Source of the DNA: Methylobacillus sp.
Lineage (GTDB): Bacteria; Pseudomonadota; Gammaproteobacteria; Burkholderiales; Methylophilaceae
Reading direction: 5' to 3'
NCBI GenBank assembly: GCA_031277395.1
Contig: JAITML010000022.1
Coordinates: 1-34,759 of the forward strand
DNA: 34,759 nucleotides
In this document: piece after piece, positions 1 through 9,219 of the stretch
Layout of the letters: every line of letters starts with the position of its first letter
How positions within the stretch are numbered: the stretch's first letter is position 1
The notes under the pieces: generated by a model
The model's database searches: none
Told to the model about the DNA's origin: nothing
What the model saw: the letters and a program-made list of their open reading frames with translations, nothing else
Translations under genes and position numbers: made by a program

Positions 1-1
1 C

Positions 2-907
2 AGCGTGGATATCGGCGCTCAAGGTCCGCGCGGCATAGGCGTATCCGGTGATGGCAAGTATTTGATTACCGCCAATCGCGACGACGGCAATATTTCCGTA
101 ATTGATCGCGCCACGGGCAAGCTTGAGCAACACATTGCCATAGGCAAGAATCCCGAATTCGTGCGCGTGCGCGGCGATATGGTCTACATTTCCTACGAGC
201 CCAGCTCCAAGGGCGGCCCGCCGCCCAAACCCGGCGAGGCGCCCGTGAAAGATGACGATGACGACGACGAAACTCCCGCCAGAATTTCGGTAGTCGATCT
301 CAAGCAGGGCAAGGTGGTGCAGGAAATCGTCGGTGGTCCGGAAACCGAAGGCATCGAGTTTTCCGCCGACGGCAAACAACTCGTCATCACCAACGAGGCC
401 GACAACACCATCACCGTGCACGACATGCAATCGGGCGAACTGCTCAAGACCATCCCGACCAGCGAATACGGCGACCGCCCGCGCGGCATCAAGGTTTCAC
501 CCGATGGTTCCTTCTATGTATCCACGCTGGAATACGGCAACAAGATCCTTGTGCTGGACAAGGATTTCAACGTGAAGCAGACGGTGGATACCGCCGAGAC
601 TCCTTACGGCATCTCTTTTGATCCGGACGGCAAGCGCCTCTTTGTCGCAGCCAACAAGGCCAAGCTGTTGCAGGTATTCGACGCGCAAAGTTTCGAGAAG
701 ATCAAGGATATCCCGACCGGCGACCGCTGCTGGCATTTCAGCTTCACGCCGGACAAGCAGAATGTGCTGCTCGCGTGCGGCAAGTCGAATGCGGTCTACG
801 TGATTGATACCAACAAGCTGGAAGTCACCAAACAAATAGGCGACAAGGAAATGCCTTGGGGCGTCGTGACCTATCCCAAGTCGGTTGGCTCGCTGGACAA
901 ACCTTGA
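2..907 (+). CDS. YVTN-type beta-propeller repeat protein, 5' end outside the window
   Basis: The reading frame is open from base 2 and stops with TGA at 905-907, so the N-terminus and any signal peptide lie upstream. The visible 301 residues are built of repeated blades with the pattern DGK-x-L-x-x-(T/A)-(N)-x-D-N-x-(I/V)-x-V-x-D followed by GK/GE-L. At least five blades can be read, for example GKQLVITNEADNTITVHD and GKRLFVAANKAKLLQVFD. Such YVTN/cytochrome-d1-like propellers are usually periplasmic or surface proteins in redox or binding roles; the ligand cannot be told. A proline- and glycine-rich loop ending in a run of six aspartates (about residues 64-90) interrupts the propeller between two blades and could bind metal. 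A GTG at base 5 is in frame but is not a convincing start because it falls just before a blade. The next gene, gcvH, is separated by a palindrome and is probably unrelated. Confidence 0.75.
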   Translation, partial: SVDIGAQGPRGIGVSGDGKYLITANRDDGNISVIDRATGKLEQHIAIGKNPEFVRVRGDMVYISYEPSSKGGPPPKPGEAPVKDDDDDDETPARISVVDLKQGKVVQEIVGGPETEGIEFSADGKQLVITNEADNTITVHDMQSGELLKTIPTSEYGDRPRGIKVSPDGSFYVSTLEYGNKILVLDKDFNVKQTVDTAETPYGISFDPDGKRLFVAANKAKLLQVFDAQSFEKIKDIPTGDRCWHFSFTPDKQNVLLACGKSNAVYVIDTNKLEVTKQIGDKEMPWGVVTYPKSVGSLDKP

Positions 908-935
908 TTTAGTCTGGAAAAATATCTCTTTCCCC

Positions 936-964
936 AACTCCTCTCCCGTGAAGGGAGGGGAGTT
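936..964. repeat. Intergenic G/C-rich palindrome, possible bidirectional terminator
   Basis: Arms 936-947 and 953-964 pair over 12 positions (11 Watson-Crick, one G-U) around a five-base loop GTGAA, and the right arm runs into TTT. It sits between the propeller gene and gcvH and could end transcription. A similar CTCC-rich palindrome with a GAAGGG centre occurs at 31493-31511 and a related one at 19855-19877, so this may be a dispersed repeat rather than a purpose-built terminator. Confidence 0.6.
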
Positions 965-990
965 TATGTATCAAAACCCAGGAGCTCTTC

Positions 991-1374
991 ATGTCCAACA
1001 TCCCCGCGGATCTGCGCTATGCCCAAACCCACGAATGGGCGCGGCTTGAAAGTAATGGCAGCGTCACGGTCGGTATTACCGATCATGCACAGATTTCGCT
1101 TGGTGATCTGGTGTTTATCGAGTTACCCGAAGTGGGCCGCACTGTCAGCGCCGGTGAGGCGGTTGCGGTGGTGGAATCGGTCAAGACGGCTTCGGACATA
1201 CATGCCCCCGTGAGCGGCGAGATCAGTGCGATCAATCAGACCGTAGCGAACACGCCTGAAAAGGTCAACGACGATGCCTACCGCGCCTGGCTATTCAAGA
1301 TCATCCCGACCGATGCGGCGGATGTTGGAAAATTGCTGGACGCCGCCGGATATCAGCGGGAAATCGGAGAATAA
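991..1374 (+). CDS. gcvH: Glycine cleavage system H protein
   Basis: This is the lipoyl-carrier protein that shuttles the aminomethyl group between the P, T and L proteins of the glycine cleavage system in the cytoplasm. The 127-residue product has normal family length, the N-terminal YAQTHEWAR motif and the lipoylation site ESVKTASD with the acceptor lysine at residue 65. The C-terminal [12 protein letters not shown] block is also typical. AGGAG at 980-984 lies six bases before the ATG and fixes the start. No gcvT or gcvP is in the window, so the gene is apparently separated from its partners. It ends immediately before the convergent EF-hand gene with no spacer. Confidence 0.97.
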   Translation: MSNIPADLRYAQTHEWARLESNGSVTVGITDHAQISLGDLVFIELPEVGRTVSAGEAVAVVESVKTASDIHAPVSGEISAINQTVANTPEKVNDDAYRAWLFKIIPTDAADVGKLLDAAGYQREIGE

Positions 1375-1851
1375 TTAGCGGGTTTTAGTGGCGTGGGGTT
1401 CCGATGCGGAAGCCTCGGCGTGGACAGCATCGGTGGTGTTGGGTTTGTCCATGAGTATGCCGCGTTCACGGGCGATTTGCAGTTCTTCGCTGTTGATGAC
1501 GCCATCGCTGTTAAGGTCAATGCGGTCGAATTTTTTGGCGAGTCGCGGCATGCGTAACTGGGCTTCGCTGCGTGTGATCGCGCCTATGCTGTTGAGGCGA
1601 TCCTGCATCATGCGGCGGCGCTCCTCAACTTGTTCGCCATCCGGGTAAGCCTGACGGGAATAAGCATTGACCACTTCCCGCAACCGCTGCCGCGCTTCGG
1701 GCGGGAGCTTTTCTTCAAGCTGCCGACGGTCCTCTGCCTGCTCGTCCGGGTGCGACGGCTCCACAAGATTCGAGCGCACGTCCGCCGGATCAGCCAGCGC
1801 GGGGCGAACAAAGGCAAACAATACCAAACATGCAAAAAATGATATTTTCAT
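1375..1851 (-). CDS. Exported EF-hand domain protein
   Basis: The predicted 158-residue product begins with a signal peptide (MKISFFACLVLFAF..., cleavage likely after ALA at residue 20). A charged helical middle (residues 35-100) is followed by one complete EF-hand calcium loop at residues 112-123 (DLNSDGVINSEE), with Asp, Asn, Asp and Glu in the coordinating positions 1, 3, 5 and 12. The start at 1851 is preferred over an in-frame upstream start at 1896 because it opens the signal peptide and follows GAAGG. Location is probably periplasmic and the role unknown. A single EF-hand might pair by dimerisation, or a second degenerate hand may be present (the DRLNSIGAITRSEAQ stretch near residues 84-98 resembles one). 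It converges directly on gcvH. Confidence 0.75.
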   Translation of the reverse strand: MKISFFACLVLFAFVRPALADPADVRSNLVEPSHPDEQAEDRRQLEEKLPPEARQRLREVVNAYSRQAYPDGEQVEERRRMMQDRLNSIGAITRSEAQLRMPRLAKKFDRIDLNSDGVINSEELQIARERGILMDKPNTTDAVHAEASASEPHATKTR

Positions 1852-1983
1852 GCGACCTTCACGACGCAAACGTTGCAAACAGACACGTTTCCCCAACGTG
1901 CGTAACTGAACTTTTTGCTTGGTTTTCTCTTTTTACACGCAGATCTTGTGAAACACAAGAACCAGTAAGCATATCGGCCAGTT

Positions 1984-2030
1984 GTAACCCGATTGTTTCC
2001 GCTTTTGGTGAATTTGTAACACTTTGTAAC
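1984..2030 (+). promoter_or_regulatory. Tandem GTAAC boxes upstream of ompR, candidate OmpR-family operator
   Basis: GTAAC occurs at 1984-1988, 2016-2020 and 2026-2030. The last two are exactly ten bases apart and the first is 32 bases upstream, so all three fall close to one face of the helix. Direct repeats at about one helical turn are how OmpR/PhoB-type winged-helix dimers bind, and E. coli OmpR sites contain GTAACA-like half-sites. The boxes end 45 bases before the ompR start, which fits autoregulation. This is inference from pattern; the -10 and -35 boxes are not clear. Confidence 0.45.
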
Positions 2031-2074
2031 CAAAAAAACGTGATCGCAGCGGCTTTCGGCGCTACCATACCAGC

Positions 2075-2788
2075 ATGCAAAAACGTATTCTCATTGTTGA
2101 CGACGACCAGCGCCTGAGCGAGCTGTTGGTGCGCTATTTGAACGAACAGGGTTTCGCCACGCAATCCGCCAGCAATGCCACCGCGATGGATACCATGCTC
2201 GCGCAAAACCAGTATCAGCTTATGGTGCTCGATCTGATGCTGCCCGGCGAAGACGGGTTGACGATTTGTCGCCGCTTGCGTGGCAGCGGAAACAATCTCC
2301 CCATCGTGATGCTGACCGCGCGCGGCGACGAAGTGGATCGCATCGTCGGGCTGGAAATGGGCGCGGATGATTATCTGCCCAAACCATTCAATCCGCGCGA
2401 GTTGCTCGCCCGCATCAATGCGGTGCTGCGCCGCCACGCCACCTCGACTACTCCTGCCGAGCAGAACCACACCATACGCTTCGGCGAATTTGTATTCGAC
2501 CCGCTGGCGCGCAGTCTGTCACGCAATGGCGCACCAGTGTCCATTACCAGCGGTGAATACGCCCTGCTCAATGTCCTCGCCACCCATCCGCGTCAGTCAC
2601 TGTCGCGCGATCAGCTCATGGAACTTGCGCATGGGCGCGAACTGGATGCATTTGATCGCAGCGTCGATGTACAGATTTCGCGCCTGCGCAAAGTGATCGA
2701 AACCGATCCGGGTGAACCGCGCTTCATCCAGACCGTGTGGGGCTACGGCTATGTTTTCATTCCCGACGGGGGTTCCGCCGCCACATGA
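2075..2788 (+). CDS. ompR: OmpR-type response regulator
   Basis: This DNA-binding response regulator is the partner of the downstream EnvZ-type kinase. The 237-residue product has a receiver domain (about 1-120) with acidic pocket D9-D10-D11, phosphoacceptor D53 within MVLDLMLPGEDGL, and the conserved lysine in PKPF. A winged-helix OmpR/PhoB output domain follows (about 135-232), ending in the usual TVWGYGYVF. The receiver is very close in wording to E. coli OmpR (for example LDLMLPGEDGL, RIVGLEMGADDY, KPFNPRELLARI), which is why I use the symbol. The TGA overlaps the envZ ATG, so the two are translationally coupled. GTAAC repeats just upstream suggest self-regulation. Targets are probably envelope genes, but none is identifiable here. 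Confidence 0.9.
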   Translation: MQKRILIVDDDQRLSELLVRYLNEQGFATQSASNATAMDTMLAQNQYQLMVLDLMLPGEDGLTICRRLRGSGNNLPIVMLTARGDEVDRIVGLEMGADDYLPKPFNPRELLARINAVLRRHATSTTPAEQNHTIRFGEFVFDPLARSLSRNGAPVSITSGEYALLNVLATHPRQSLSRDQLMELAHGRELDAFDRSVDVQISRLRKVIETDPGEPRFIQTVWGYGYVFIPDGGSAAT

Positions 2789-4083
2789 AATGGCTGCCCC
2801 GCACGCTGTTGTCGCGGATCATGTTGCTGATCGCCTTGTTGCTGATGGCGAGCCAATATGCTGCATTTCGCCTGTATGAATACGTCGAGCGCGAACCACG
2901 CGCCACCGCCGCCGCGCTGCAAGCCTCCAGCACCGTCAACTTGACGCGCGCCGCCCTGCTTGCGGCGCATGAAGACAGGCGTGTGCAACTGCTGTTCGAG
3001 CTGTCGCAAACCGAAGGCGTGCGCGTCTATCCCATCGCGGATTTTGAAGTTGTCGAAGCGCTGCCCGAAGACCCGCTCATCCAGCTCATCGCGCAAAAAA
3101 TTGTCGCGCAACTGGGCGAAGGCACCGTGGTCAGCGTCAATCATTTCGGCTTGCCCGGACTGTGGGTCAGCTTTTCCATTGACGATGATTTTTACTGGGT
3201 TGTCATCCCGAAAATTCGCACTGAACTCCCCGCGCCCTGGCAATGGGTGGAATGGGGCGCGCTCATGCTCGCGCTGTCGCTGCTCGGCGCCTATCTCATC
3301 GCGGCGCGCATCAATCGCCCGCTGCATCGTCTCGCGCAAGCCGCCGACCAGGTCGCGCATGGCCTCAAGGCCGACCCATTGCCGGAATACGGCGCGGAAG
3401 AATTACGGCGCGTGAGCCGCACCTTCAATGAAATGACCGTCACGCTGGCGCAACTTGATTCCGAACGCACCCTGCTGCTTGCGGGCGTCTCGCATGATCT
3501 TCGCACGCCGCTCGCACGCTTGCGCCTCGCGGTGGAAATGCTGTCCGCTTCGGAGTCGATGAAATCCGGCATGATTCAGGATATCGAAGACATGGACGGC
3601 ATCATCCGTCAGTTCCTCGATTTCATTCGCGGGCTGGAAGGTGAAACCGAGCAAAAGGAAGATTTGAACGAATTGATACGTGCAACCGCCGAACGTTACG
3701 CGCGCGGCAAAAAACAGCTACTTCTGAATCTGGATGCCTTGCCGAAGATGCTGCTGCGCCCGCTCGCGATGCAACGGCTGCTCGGCAATCTCATCGACAA
3801 CGCCTTTGCCTACGGCGGAAAAAATGTGGAAATCGTAACCCGCAACCAGTCCGGAACCATCACGCTCAGCGTGCTGGACGACGGCCCGGGCATTCCCGAA
3901 CACGAAATGGGACGCCTCATGCGTCCCTTCGAGCGCATGAATACCGCGCGCGGCCAGGACGGCAGCAGCGGCCTCGGCCTCGCCATTGCCGACCGCATTG
4001 CCCGTCTGCACGGCGGACATCTCACGCTGCATAATCGTGAAGGCGGCGGACTGGAAGCACGAGTAACAATGCTGCGCCGGTAA
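2785..4083 (+). CDS. envZ: EnvZ-type sensor histidine kinase
   Basis: This inner-membrane kinase would phosphorylate and dephosphorylate the OmpR-like regulator. The 432-residue protein has a first membrane helix near residues 9-28, a periplasmic region of about 125 residues, a second membrane helix (about 155-173), a HAMP linker (about 174-227) and the dimerisation/phosphotransfer domain AGVSHDLRTPLARLRL with phosphoacceptor H237. The ATPase domain carries the N box (NLIDNA, 335-340), G1 box (DDGPGI, 365-370) and G2 box (GLGLA, 396-400). The start at 2785 is chosen because the ATG overlaps the ompR stop as ATGA; a longer in-frame start at 2737 would lie inside ompR. H-box wording matches EnvZ closely. 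The stimulus is unknown. Confidence 0.88.
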   Translation: MKWLPRTLLSRIMLLIALLLMASQYAAFRLYEYVEREPRATAAALQASSTVNLTRAALLAAHEDRRVQLLFELSQTEGVRVYPIADFEVVEALPEDPLIQLIAQKIVAQLGEGTVVSVNHFGLPGLWVSFSIDDDFYWVVIPKIRTELPAPWQWVEWGALMLALSLLGAYLIAARINRPLHRLAQAADQVAHGLKADPLPEYGAEELRRVSRTFNEMTVTLAQLDSERTLLLAGVSHDLRTPLARLRLAVEMLSASESMKSGMIQDIEDMDGIIRQFLDFIRGLEGETEQKEDLNELIRATAERYARGKKQLLLNLDALPKMLLRPLAMQRLLGNLIDNAFAYGGKNVEIVTRNQSGTITLSVLDDGPGIPEHEMGRLMRPFERMNTARGQDGSSGLGLAIADRIARLHGGHLTLHNREGGGLEARVTMLRR

Positions 4084-4120
4084 AAGTTTTGTTGAGAACT
4101 TCACCCTGAACAGGAGAAGA

Positions 4121-5500
4121 TCAGCCTGCAGGTTCAAACCAGTTCAACTTCTCGCGCAAACTCACTACGCTGCCGATAATCATCAGACACGGCGCGCGCA
4201 ACCCGGCAGCCTCAACCTCATGCGCGAGATGCGCAAGATCCGAAACCACGACCCGCTGTTGCGGCGTGGTGCCTTGCTGCACCATGGCAGCAGGAGTGTT
4301 GGCGGGCAGTCCGTGCGCGATGAGTTGACGGCAGATTTCCGGCAGACCAACCAAGCCCATGTAGATGACCACGGTTTGATCGGCGCGCGCGAGCACAGGC
4401 CAATCCAGATCGACTGTGCCATCGCGCAAATGTCCGGTGGCGAAAATGCAGGATTGGGCGTGGTCGCGGTGCGTAAGCGGAATGCCTGCGTAACTCGCAA
4501 CGCCCGATGCGGCGGTAATTCCCGGCACCACCTGGAATGGGATGCCGTTTTCCATGAGCGTTTCAATTTCTTCGCCGCCGCGCCCGAAAATAAACGGGTC
4601 GCCACCTTTAAGCCGCAGCACGCGCTTGCCTTCCTGCGCGAGCTTCACGAGCAATTGATTGATACCGTTCTGCGGCAGCGTATGCAGCGCGCGCTGCTTG
4701 CCCACATAGATGCGTTCCGCGTCGCGGCGCACCAAGTCCATGATCGGTTCGCTCACGAGCTTGTCGTAGAGCACAACATCGCACTGCTGCATCAAACGCA
4801 ATGCGCGGAACGTGAGCAGATCGGGATCGCCGGGGCCGGCGCCGACCAGATACACTTCCCCGCGCCGCGCCGCCTCTGTTTCATCATGCAGCATCGCTTC
4901 CAACTGTTGCCGCGCCTCGTTCTCCTGCCCGGAAAACACGCACTCCGCAACCGGCCCCTGAAACACGTTTTCCCAAAACATGAGGCGTTGACGCGGATTT
5001 TTGAAACGCGCTTTCACCTTGTCGCGAAACTCGCCTGCGAGTCGCGCAAGTTGTCCGTATGACGCGGGGATCAGTGTTTCCAGCCGCGCCCGTACCATGC
5101 GCGCGAGCACGGGCGCATTGCCGCCGCTGGAAACTGCGATCACCACCGGCGATCTATCCACCACCGACGGCATCACGAAAGTACACAACTCCGGCGCATC
5201 CACCACATTCACGGGAATATTGCGCGCCTGCGCTGCTGCGGAGACTGCACGATTGATCTCGGCATCGTCGGTCGCGGCGACCACCAATTGTGCGCTGTCC
5301 AATTGCTCGGGAGAAAATCGCGCGGGCAAATGCGTGATCCGCCTTTGCGCCGCCAGCTCCGCACACAAGGCAGGCGCGATCACGGTGATGTCCGCATCCG
5401 CCTTCAACAGCATGCTCACTTTGCGCAACGCGATTTCGCCGCCGCCGATTACTACGCTTTTGCGGCCGCGCAAGCGGATGAAAATGGGAAGGTAGTCCAT
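4121..5500 (-). CDS. cysG: Trifunctional siroheme synthase
   Basis: CysG makes siroheme, the cofactor of sulfite and nitrite reductases, from uroporphyrinogen III. The 459-residue product is full length. Residues 1-200 form the precorrin-2 dehydrogenase/ferrochelatase half, opening [13 protein letters not shown] with the NAD-binding GGGEIA at 19-24, the [18 protein letters not shown] segment and [14 protein letters not shown]. From about residue 215 the uroporphyrinogen methyltransferase half follows, with [29 protein letters not shown] and [10 protein letters not shown]...PLTHRD. The start at 5500 matches the E. coli protein N-terminus; an upstream in-frame start at 5542 would add residues unlike the family and would overlap miaB. 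It converges on envZ with only 37 bases between the stops and diverges from miaB. Confidence 0.96.
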   Translation of the reverse strand: MDYLPIFIRLRGRKSVVIGGGEIALRKVSMLLKADADITVIAPALCAELAAQRRITHLPARFSPEQLDSAQLVVAATDDAEINRAVSAAAQARNIPVNVVDAPELCTFVMPSVVDRSPVVIAVSSGGNAPVLARMVRARLETLIPASYGQLARLAGEFRDKVKARFKNPRQRLMFWENVFQGPVAECVFSGQENEARQQLEAMLHDETEAARRGEVYLVGAGPGDPDLLTFRALRLMQQCDVVLYDKLVSEPIMDLVRRDAERIYVGKQRALHTLPQNGINQLLVKLAQEGKRVLRLKGGDPFIFGRGGEEIETLMENGIPFQVVPGITAASGVASYAGIPLTHRDHAQSCIFATGHLRDGTVDLDWPVLARADQTVVIYMGLVGLPEICRQLIAHGLPANTPAAMVQQGTTPQQRVVVSDLAHLAHEVEAAGLRAPCLMIIGSVVSLREKLNWFEPAG

Positions 5501-5509
5501 AATGGGTAT

Positions 5510-5538
5510 TTTACCGGATGACGTCTTGCCTTTATAAT
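5510..5538 (+). promoter_or_regulatory. Candidate sigma-70 promoter for miaB operon
   Basis: A perfect TATAAT lies at 5533-5538 and TTTACC at 5510-5515, with a 17-base spacer. Transcription would begin near 5545, downstream of the ATG at 5518, so it argues for the later miaB start at 5572. The -35 box is only a partial match. Confidence 0.45.
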
Positions 5539-5571
5539 GCATGGCTTATTTCACTGTTTTATTTAATTATT

Positions 5572-6918
5572 TTGCAATTCGATACCCCTCCGCGCGGAAA
5601 AGTATTTATCAAGACTTTCGGCTGCCAGATGAACGAGTACGACTCGTCACGCATGGCGGATTTGATGCAGGCCACGCACGGCATGCAGCAGACCGAGAAT
5701 CCCGAAGAAGCCGATCTCATCCTCATCAACACCTGCTCGGTACGCGAGAAACCGCAGGAAAAAGTGTTTAGCCAGCTCGGGCATTACCGCGAACTCAAGA
5801 AAGCCAACCCCAGGCTCGTAATCGGCGTGGGCGGCTGCGTCGCAAGTCAGGAAGGCGAGGCCATCGTCAAGCGCGCGCCTTATGTCGATATTGTGTTCGG
5901 CCCGCAGACGCTGCATCGACTGCCGGAGATGATCGCGGAGAAGCGCAATTCGGGTCATGCGCAAGTGGACATCCGTTTTCCGGAAATCGAAAAATTTGAT
6001 CGCCTGCCGCCGCCGCGCGTCGAAGGCGCTTCCGCGTTTCTCTCGATCATGGAAGGATGCAGCAAATACTGCACCTTCTGTGTCGTGCCTTACACGCGCG
6101 GCGAGGAAGTTTCGCGCCCGTTTGACGATGTGTTGCTCGAAGCCGCGCAACTCGCGCAGCAAGGCGTCAGGGAAATCACGCTGCTCGGGCAAAACGTCAA
6201 CGGTTATCGCGGAATAATGGCGAATGGCGAAATCACCGATCTCGCGCTGCTGCTGGAATATCTGCACGAAGTGCCGGGCATAGAACGCCTGCGCTATACC
6301 ACTTCGCATCCGAACGAAATGAGTCCGGCGCTCATCGAAGCTTTCGCCAAGCTGCCCAAGCTGGTGTCGCATTTGCATTTGCCTGTGCAGTCCGGCTCCG
6401 ACCGCATCCTCATGGCGATGAAACGCAACTACACGGCCTTGCAATACAAATCCATCATCCGCAAGCTGCGCGCCGCGCGTCCCGATCTGCATCTGTCGTC
6501 CGATTTCATCATCGGCTTTCCGGGCGAAACCGAGGCCGACTTTGAAGCCACGATGAAACTCATTGAAGATATCGGTTTCGACTACAGTTTCAGTTTCATT
6601 TATAGCCCGCGCCCCGGCACGGGCGCTTCCTATCTGCCGGATGACACGCCGGACGAGATCAAGCAATCGCGTCTGGAACGCTTGCAGGCGCGCATTGAAC
6701 AATTGGGCCTGGAGAACAGCAAAAACATGGTGGGCGGTTTGCAGCGCGTGCTTGTCGAAGGCGCGTCGCGCAAGGATGCGAACCAGCTCGCGGGACGCAC
6801 GGACAACAATCGCATCGTGAATTTCGACGGCGCTGCGAACCTCATTCATTCCTTTGCCACTGTGCGCATTACCGAGGCGCTGCCGCACAGCCTGCGCGGC
6901 GAGTTGGTACATGGCTGA
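5572..6918 (+). CDS. miaB: tRNA-2-methylthio-N6-dimethylallyladenosine synthase MiaB
   Basis: This radical SAM methylthiotransferase adds the methylthio group to i6A37 in tRNAs reading UNN codons. The N-terminal domain binds the auxiliary cluster through cysteines in [21 protein letters not shown] and GVGGCVASQ. The radical SAM triad is CSKYCTFC (C163, C167, C170 from this start), followed by [13 protein letters not shown] domain ends the protein. The start is uncertain. An ATG at 5518 would add 18 residues ([18 protein letters not shown]...) that are hydrophobic and absent from the family, and it lies upstream of a likely promoter. The TTG at 5572 gives a normal N-terminus (448 residues) but lacks a clear ribosome site. 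The product heads an operon with phoH, ybeY and corC. Confidence 0.92.
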   Translation: MQFDTPPRGKVFIKTFGCQMNEYDSSRMADLMQATHGMQQTENPEEADLILINTCSVREKPQEKVFSQLGHYRELKKANPRLVIGVGGCVASQEGEAIVKRAPYVDIVFGPQTLHRLPEMIAEKRNSGHAQVDIRFPEIEKFDRLPPPRVEGASAFLSIMEGCSKYCTFCVVPYTRGEEVSRPFDDVLLEAAQLAQQGVREITLLGQNVNGYRGIMANGEITDLALLLEYLHEVPGIERLRYTTSHPNEMSPALIEAFAKLPKLVSHLHLPVQSGSDRILMAMKRNYTALQYKSIIRKLRAARPDLHLSSDFIIGFPGETEADFEATMKLIEDIGFDYSFSFIYSPRPGTGASYLPDDTPDEIKQSRLERLQARIEQLGLENSKNMVGGLQRVLVEGASRKDANQLAGRTDNNRIVNFDGAANLIHSFATVRITEALPHSLRGELVHG

Positions 6919-7867
6919 TCTCCTGGAAATCGACTTCACTCCCGAGGACAATCTGCGCCTCGCCAACCTGTGCGGGGCGCTGGACGAAAACCTCAAGCAG
7001 ATCGAGGACGCGCTGGACGTGGGCATCGCGCGACGCGGCGGAAATTTCCGTCTCTCGGGTGAAACCCACAGTACGCATCTCGCCTCGCAGTTGTTGCAGG
7101 ATTTTTACGCGCGCGCCAAAAATCCCATCAGTCTGGAAGACGTGCAACTCGGCCTCGTTGAAGCCGGCAAACTGAGCGCCGATGCTGTTACCACGGTCTC
7201 CATGCCGGTGCTTATGACGCGCCGTTCCGATCTGCACGGACGCACACCGCGCCAGGTGGAATATTTGCAGCAGATTCAGGAATTCGACATCACTTTCGGC
7301 ATCGGCCCTGCGGGCACCGGCAAGACCTATCTCGCGGTCGCAAGCGCGGTGGATGCGCTCAATCGTGATCGCGTGAAGCGCATCGTGCTCGTGCGACCCG
7401 CCGTCGAAGCGGGCGAACGCCTGGGTTTTCTGCCGGGCGATCTCGCGCAGAAGGTTGATCCGTATTTGCGCCCGTTGTATGACGCGCTCTACGATCTCAT
7501 GGGTTTTGACACCGTGCACAAGATGTTCGAGCGCAACGCGATTGAAGTCGCGCCGCTCGCCTATATGCGCGGCCGCACACTCAACCAGAGTTTCATCATC
7601 CTCGACGAAGCGCAAAACACCACGCCCGAGCAGATGAAGATGTTTCTTACGCGCATAGGCTTCGGCACCAAGGCGGTGATTACCGGCGACGTGACGCAGA
7701 TCGACCTGCAACGCGGCCAGAAAAGCGGTCTCGTCGAAGCGCAGAAAATTTTGCGCGATGTGCGCGGCATCGCGATGACGCAGTTCCTCTCCGATGATGT
7801 GGTGCGCCACCCGCTGGTGCAAAAAATCATCAATGCCTACGAGCGTTACGAACAGAGCCAGCAATGA
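6911..7867 (+). CDS. ybeZ: PhoH-family ATPase (YbeZ-like)
   Basis: This is a cytoplasmic P-loop NTPase of the PhoH/YbeZ family, which is linked to RNA metabolism and works with the YbeY endoribonuclease encoded next. The 318-residue product has an N-terminal nucleic-acid-binding-like region, Walker A GPAGTGKT at 132-139 and Walker B FIILDEAQ at 228-235. The [12 protein letters not shown] motif precedes the ATPase core, and [10 protein letters not shown] follows it. The ATG at 6911 overlaps the end of miaB by eight bases; an earlier in-frame ATG at 6854 would add residues that are only miaB read in another frame. The order miaB-phoH-ybeY-corC is conserved across many proteobacteria. Confidence 0.94.
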   Translation: MADLLEIDFTPEDNLRLANLCGALDENLKQIEDALDVGIARRGGNFRLSGETHSTHLASQLLQDFYARAKNPISLEDVQLGLVEAGKLSADAVTTVSMPVLMTRRSDLHGRTPRQVEYLQQIQEFDITFGIGPAGTGKTYLAVASAVDALNRDRVKRIVLVRPAVEAGERLGFLPGDLAQKVDPYLRPLYDALYDLMGFDTVHKMFERNAIEVAPLAYMRGRTLNQSFIILDEAQNTTPEQMKMFLTRIGFGTKAVITGDVTQIDLQRGQKSGLVEAQKILRDVRGIAMTQFLSDDVVRHPLVQKIINAYERYEQSQQ

Positions 7868-8304
7868 AAAAAAACAAGCTCAAACTCACCGTGCAACGCA
7901 CGGTGAAATCGAAAAAAATCCCGTCTCGCGCCAGGTTCAAAGAGTGGGCGCGCGCCGCACTGGCAAACGATGCAAACATCACCATACGCATCGTTGGCAA
8001 ACGCGAAGGACGCAAGCTCAACCGCGATTATCGCGGCAAAAATTACGCAACCAACGTGCTGACTTTTGTTTACGACGAGGTACCGCTCTCGGGCGACATC
8101 GTACTCTGCCATGCCGTCGTGAAACACGAAGCACGCAAGCAGAACAAGTCACTCAAGGCGCACTACGCGCATCTGCTTGTCCACGCCATGCTGCATCTGC
8201 AAGGCTGCGATCACGAAACCGACGCAGCAGCCATCGTGATGGAAGCGCTTGAAACACAAATAGTCACAAAGTTGGGTTATGCTGATCCCTATCTTGTTAA
8301 TTGA
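7864..8304 (+). CDS. ybeY: Endoribonuclease YbeY (rRNA maturation factor)
   Basis: YbeY is a single-strand metalloendoribonuclease needed for 16S rRNA 3'-end maturation and ribosome quality control. The 146-residue product shows the zinc signature H107-x3-H111-x5-H117 within HAMLHLQGCDH, and the family segments YRGKNYATNVLTF and LSGDIVLC. The start ATG overlaps the phoH TGA as ATGA, indicating translational coupling. The N-terminus is strongly basic (MKKNKLKL...) with a short KSKKIPSRARF linker. Confidence 0.95.
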   Translation: MKKNKLKLTVQRTVKSKKIPSRARFKEWARAALANDANITIRIVGKREGRKLNRDYRGKNYATNVLTFVYDEVPLSGDIVLCHAVVKHEARKQNKSLKAHYAHLLVHAMLHLQGCDHETDAAAIVMEALETQIVTKLGYADPYLVN

Positions 8305-8318
8305 GAAAATCGCCGCCC

Positions 8319-9170
8319 ATGACGGATGACAGTACCAAGCCCGGCTGGCTGGAACGCATTTCCCATCTGCTTTTGCGCGAGCCGGAAGATCGTGAGCAAC
8401 TGGTCGAGTTGTTGCACTCGTCTTATGAACGCAACCTGCTGGATGCCGATGCGCTTGCGATGATAGAAGGCGTGTTGCAGGTTTCCGAAATGCAGGTGCG
8501 CGACATCATGATTCCGCGCTCGCAAATGGATGTGATCGACATCACTGACCCGCCCGAGAAATTCATTCCTTTCGTCATTGAAACCGCGCACTCACGCTTC
8601 CCCGTAATCGGCGAAAACAAGGATGACATCCTCGGCATACTGCTCGCCAAGGATTTGTTGCGTTATTACGCGGGCGAGGATTTCGACGTGCGCGACATGC
8701 TGCGTCCGGCAGTGTTCATCCCCGAAGCCAAGCGACTCAATGTGCTGCTCAAGGAATTTCGCGGCAACCGCAACCACATCGCGATCGTCGTGGATGAATA
8801 CGGCGGCGTGGCAGGCATGGTCACCATCGAGGACGTGCTGGAACAAATCGTCGGCGACATTGAGGACGAATACGATTATGATGAGACCGAAGACAACATT
8901 TTCCGCGATGCCAACGGCGGCTACCGCATCAAGGCACTGACTGAAATCGCGGATTTCAACGCGGCGCTAGGCACGAATTTCAGTGACGAGGAATTTTCAA
9001 CCATAGGCGGTCTGGTCGTCAGCAAATTTGGCCGTCTGCCGAAACGCGCCGAACAGGTGGAATTCAGCGGCTTGCGTTTCACGGTATTGCGCGCCGACAG
9101 CCGACGCGTGCATTCATTGCTGGTGGAACAGTTGGAAGCGCCGTCCGACATTGAGGTTGGCGGAATTTAA
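8319..9170 (+). CDS. corC: CorC/HlyC-family protein with CBS domains
   Basis: CorC-family proteins are linked to magnesium and cobalt efflux. The 283-residue product has a short acidic N-terminus (MTDDSTKPGWLERI), the ERNLLDADALAMIEGVL helix region, RDIMIPRSQMD leading into paired CBS domains (about 65-190, including AHSRFPVIGENKDDILGILLAKDLL and HIAIVVDEYGGVAGMVTIEDVLEQIVGDIEDE), and the C-terminal CorC/transporter-associated domain (FSTIGGLVVSKFGRLP). There are no membrane spans. The ATG at 8319 gives the same N-terminus as E. coli CorC. A TTG at 8301 overlapping the ybeY stop is possible and would add six residues. The usual next gene, lnt, is absent here; a small exported protein follows instead. 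Confidence 0.92.
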   Translation: MTDDSTKPGWLERISHLLLREPEDREQLVELLHSSYERNLLDADALAMIEGVLQVSEMQVRDIMIPRSQMDVIDITDPPEKFIPFVIETAHSRFPVIGENKDDILGILLAKDLLRYYAGEDFDVRDMLRPAVFIPEAKRLNVLLKEFRGNRNHIAIVVDEYGGVAGMVTIEDVLEQIVGDIEDEYDYDETEDNIFRDANGGYRIKALTEIADFNAALGTNFSDEEFSTIGGLVVSKFGRLPKRAEQVEFSGLRFTVLRADSRRVHSLLVEQLEAPSDIEVGGI

Positions 9171-9219
9171 CTTTCTCCTCCCCGCCTTGCGAGAGAGGCC
9201 AAACAAGCAGGAGCATGTC

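Noticed and set aside
991-1374. A lipoate-binding protein (LbpA) of the sulfur-oxidising sHdr pathway
   Set aside because: Length (127 residues), THEWAR start and ESVKTASD site match ordinary GcvH, and no hdr-like gene is nearby.
2737-2784. An upstream start for envZ
   Set aside because: It lies inside ompR; the ATGA overlap at 2785 is a normal coupled start.
5647-7026. Long open frame of 459 residues antisense to miaB
   Set aside because: Its arginine- and histidine-rich wording is typical of a shadow of a G/C-rich gene; miaB matches a known family throughout.
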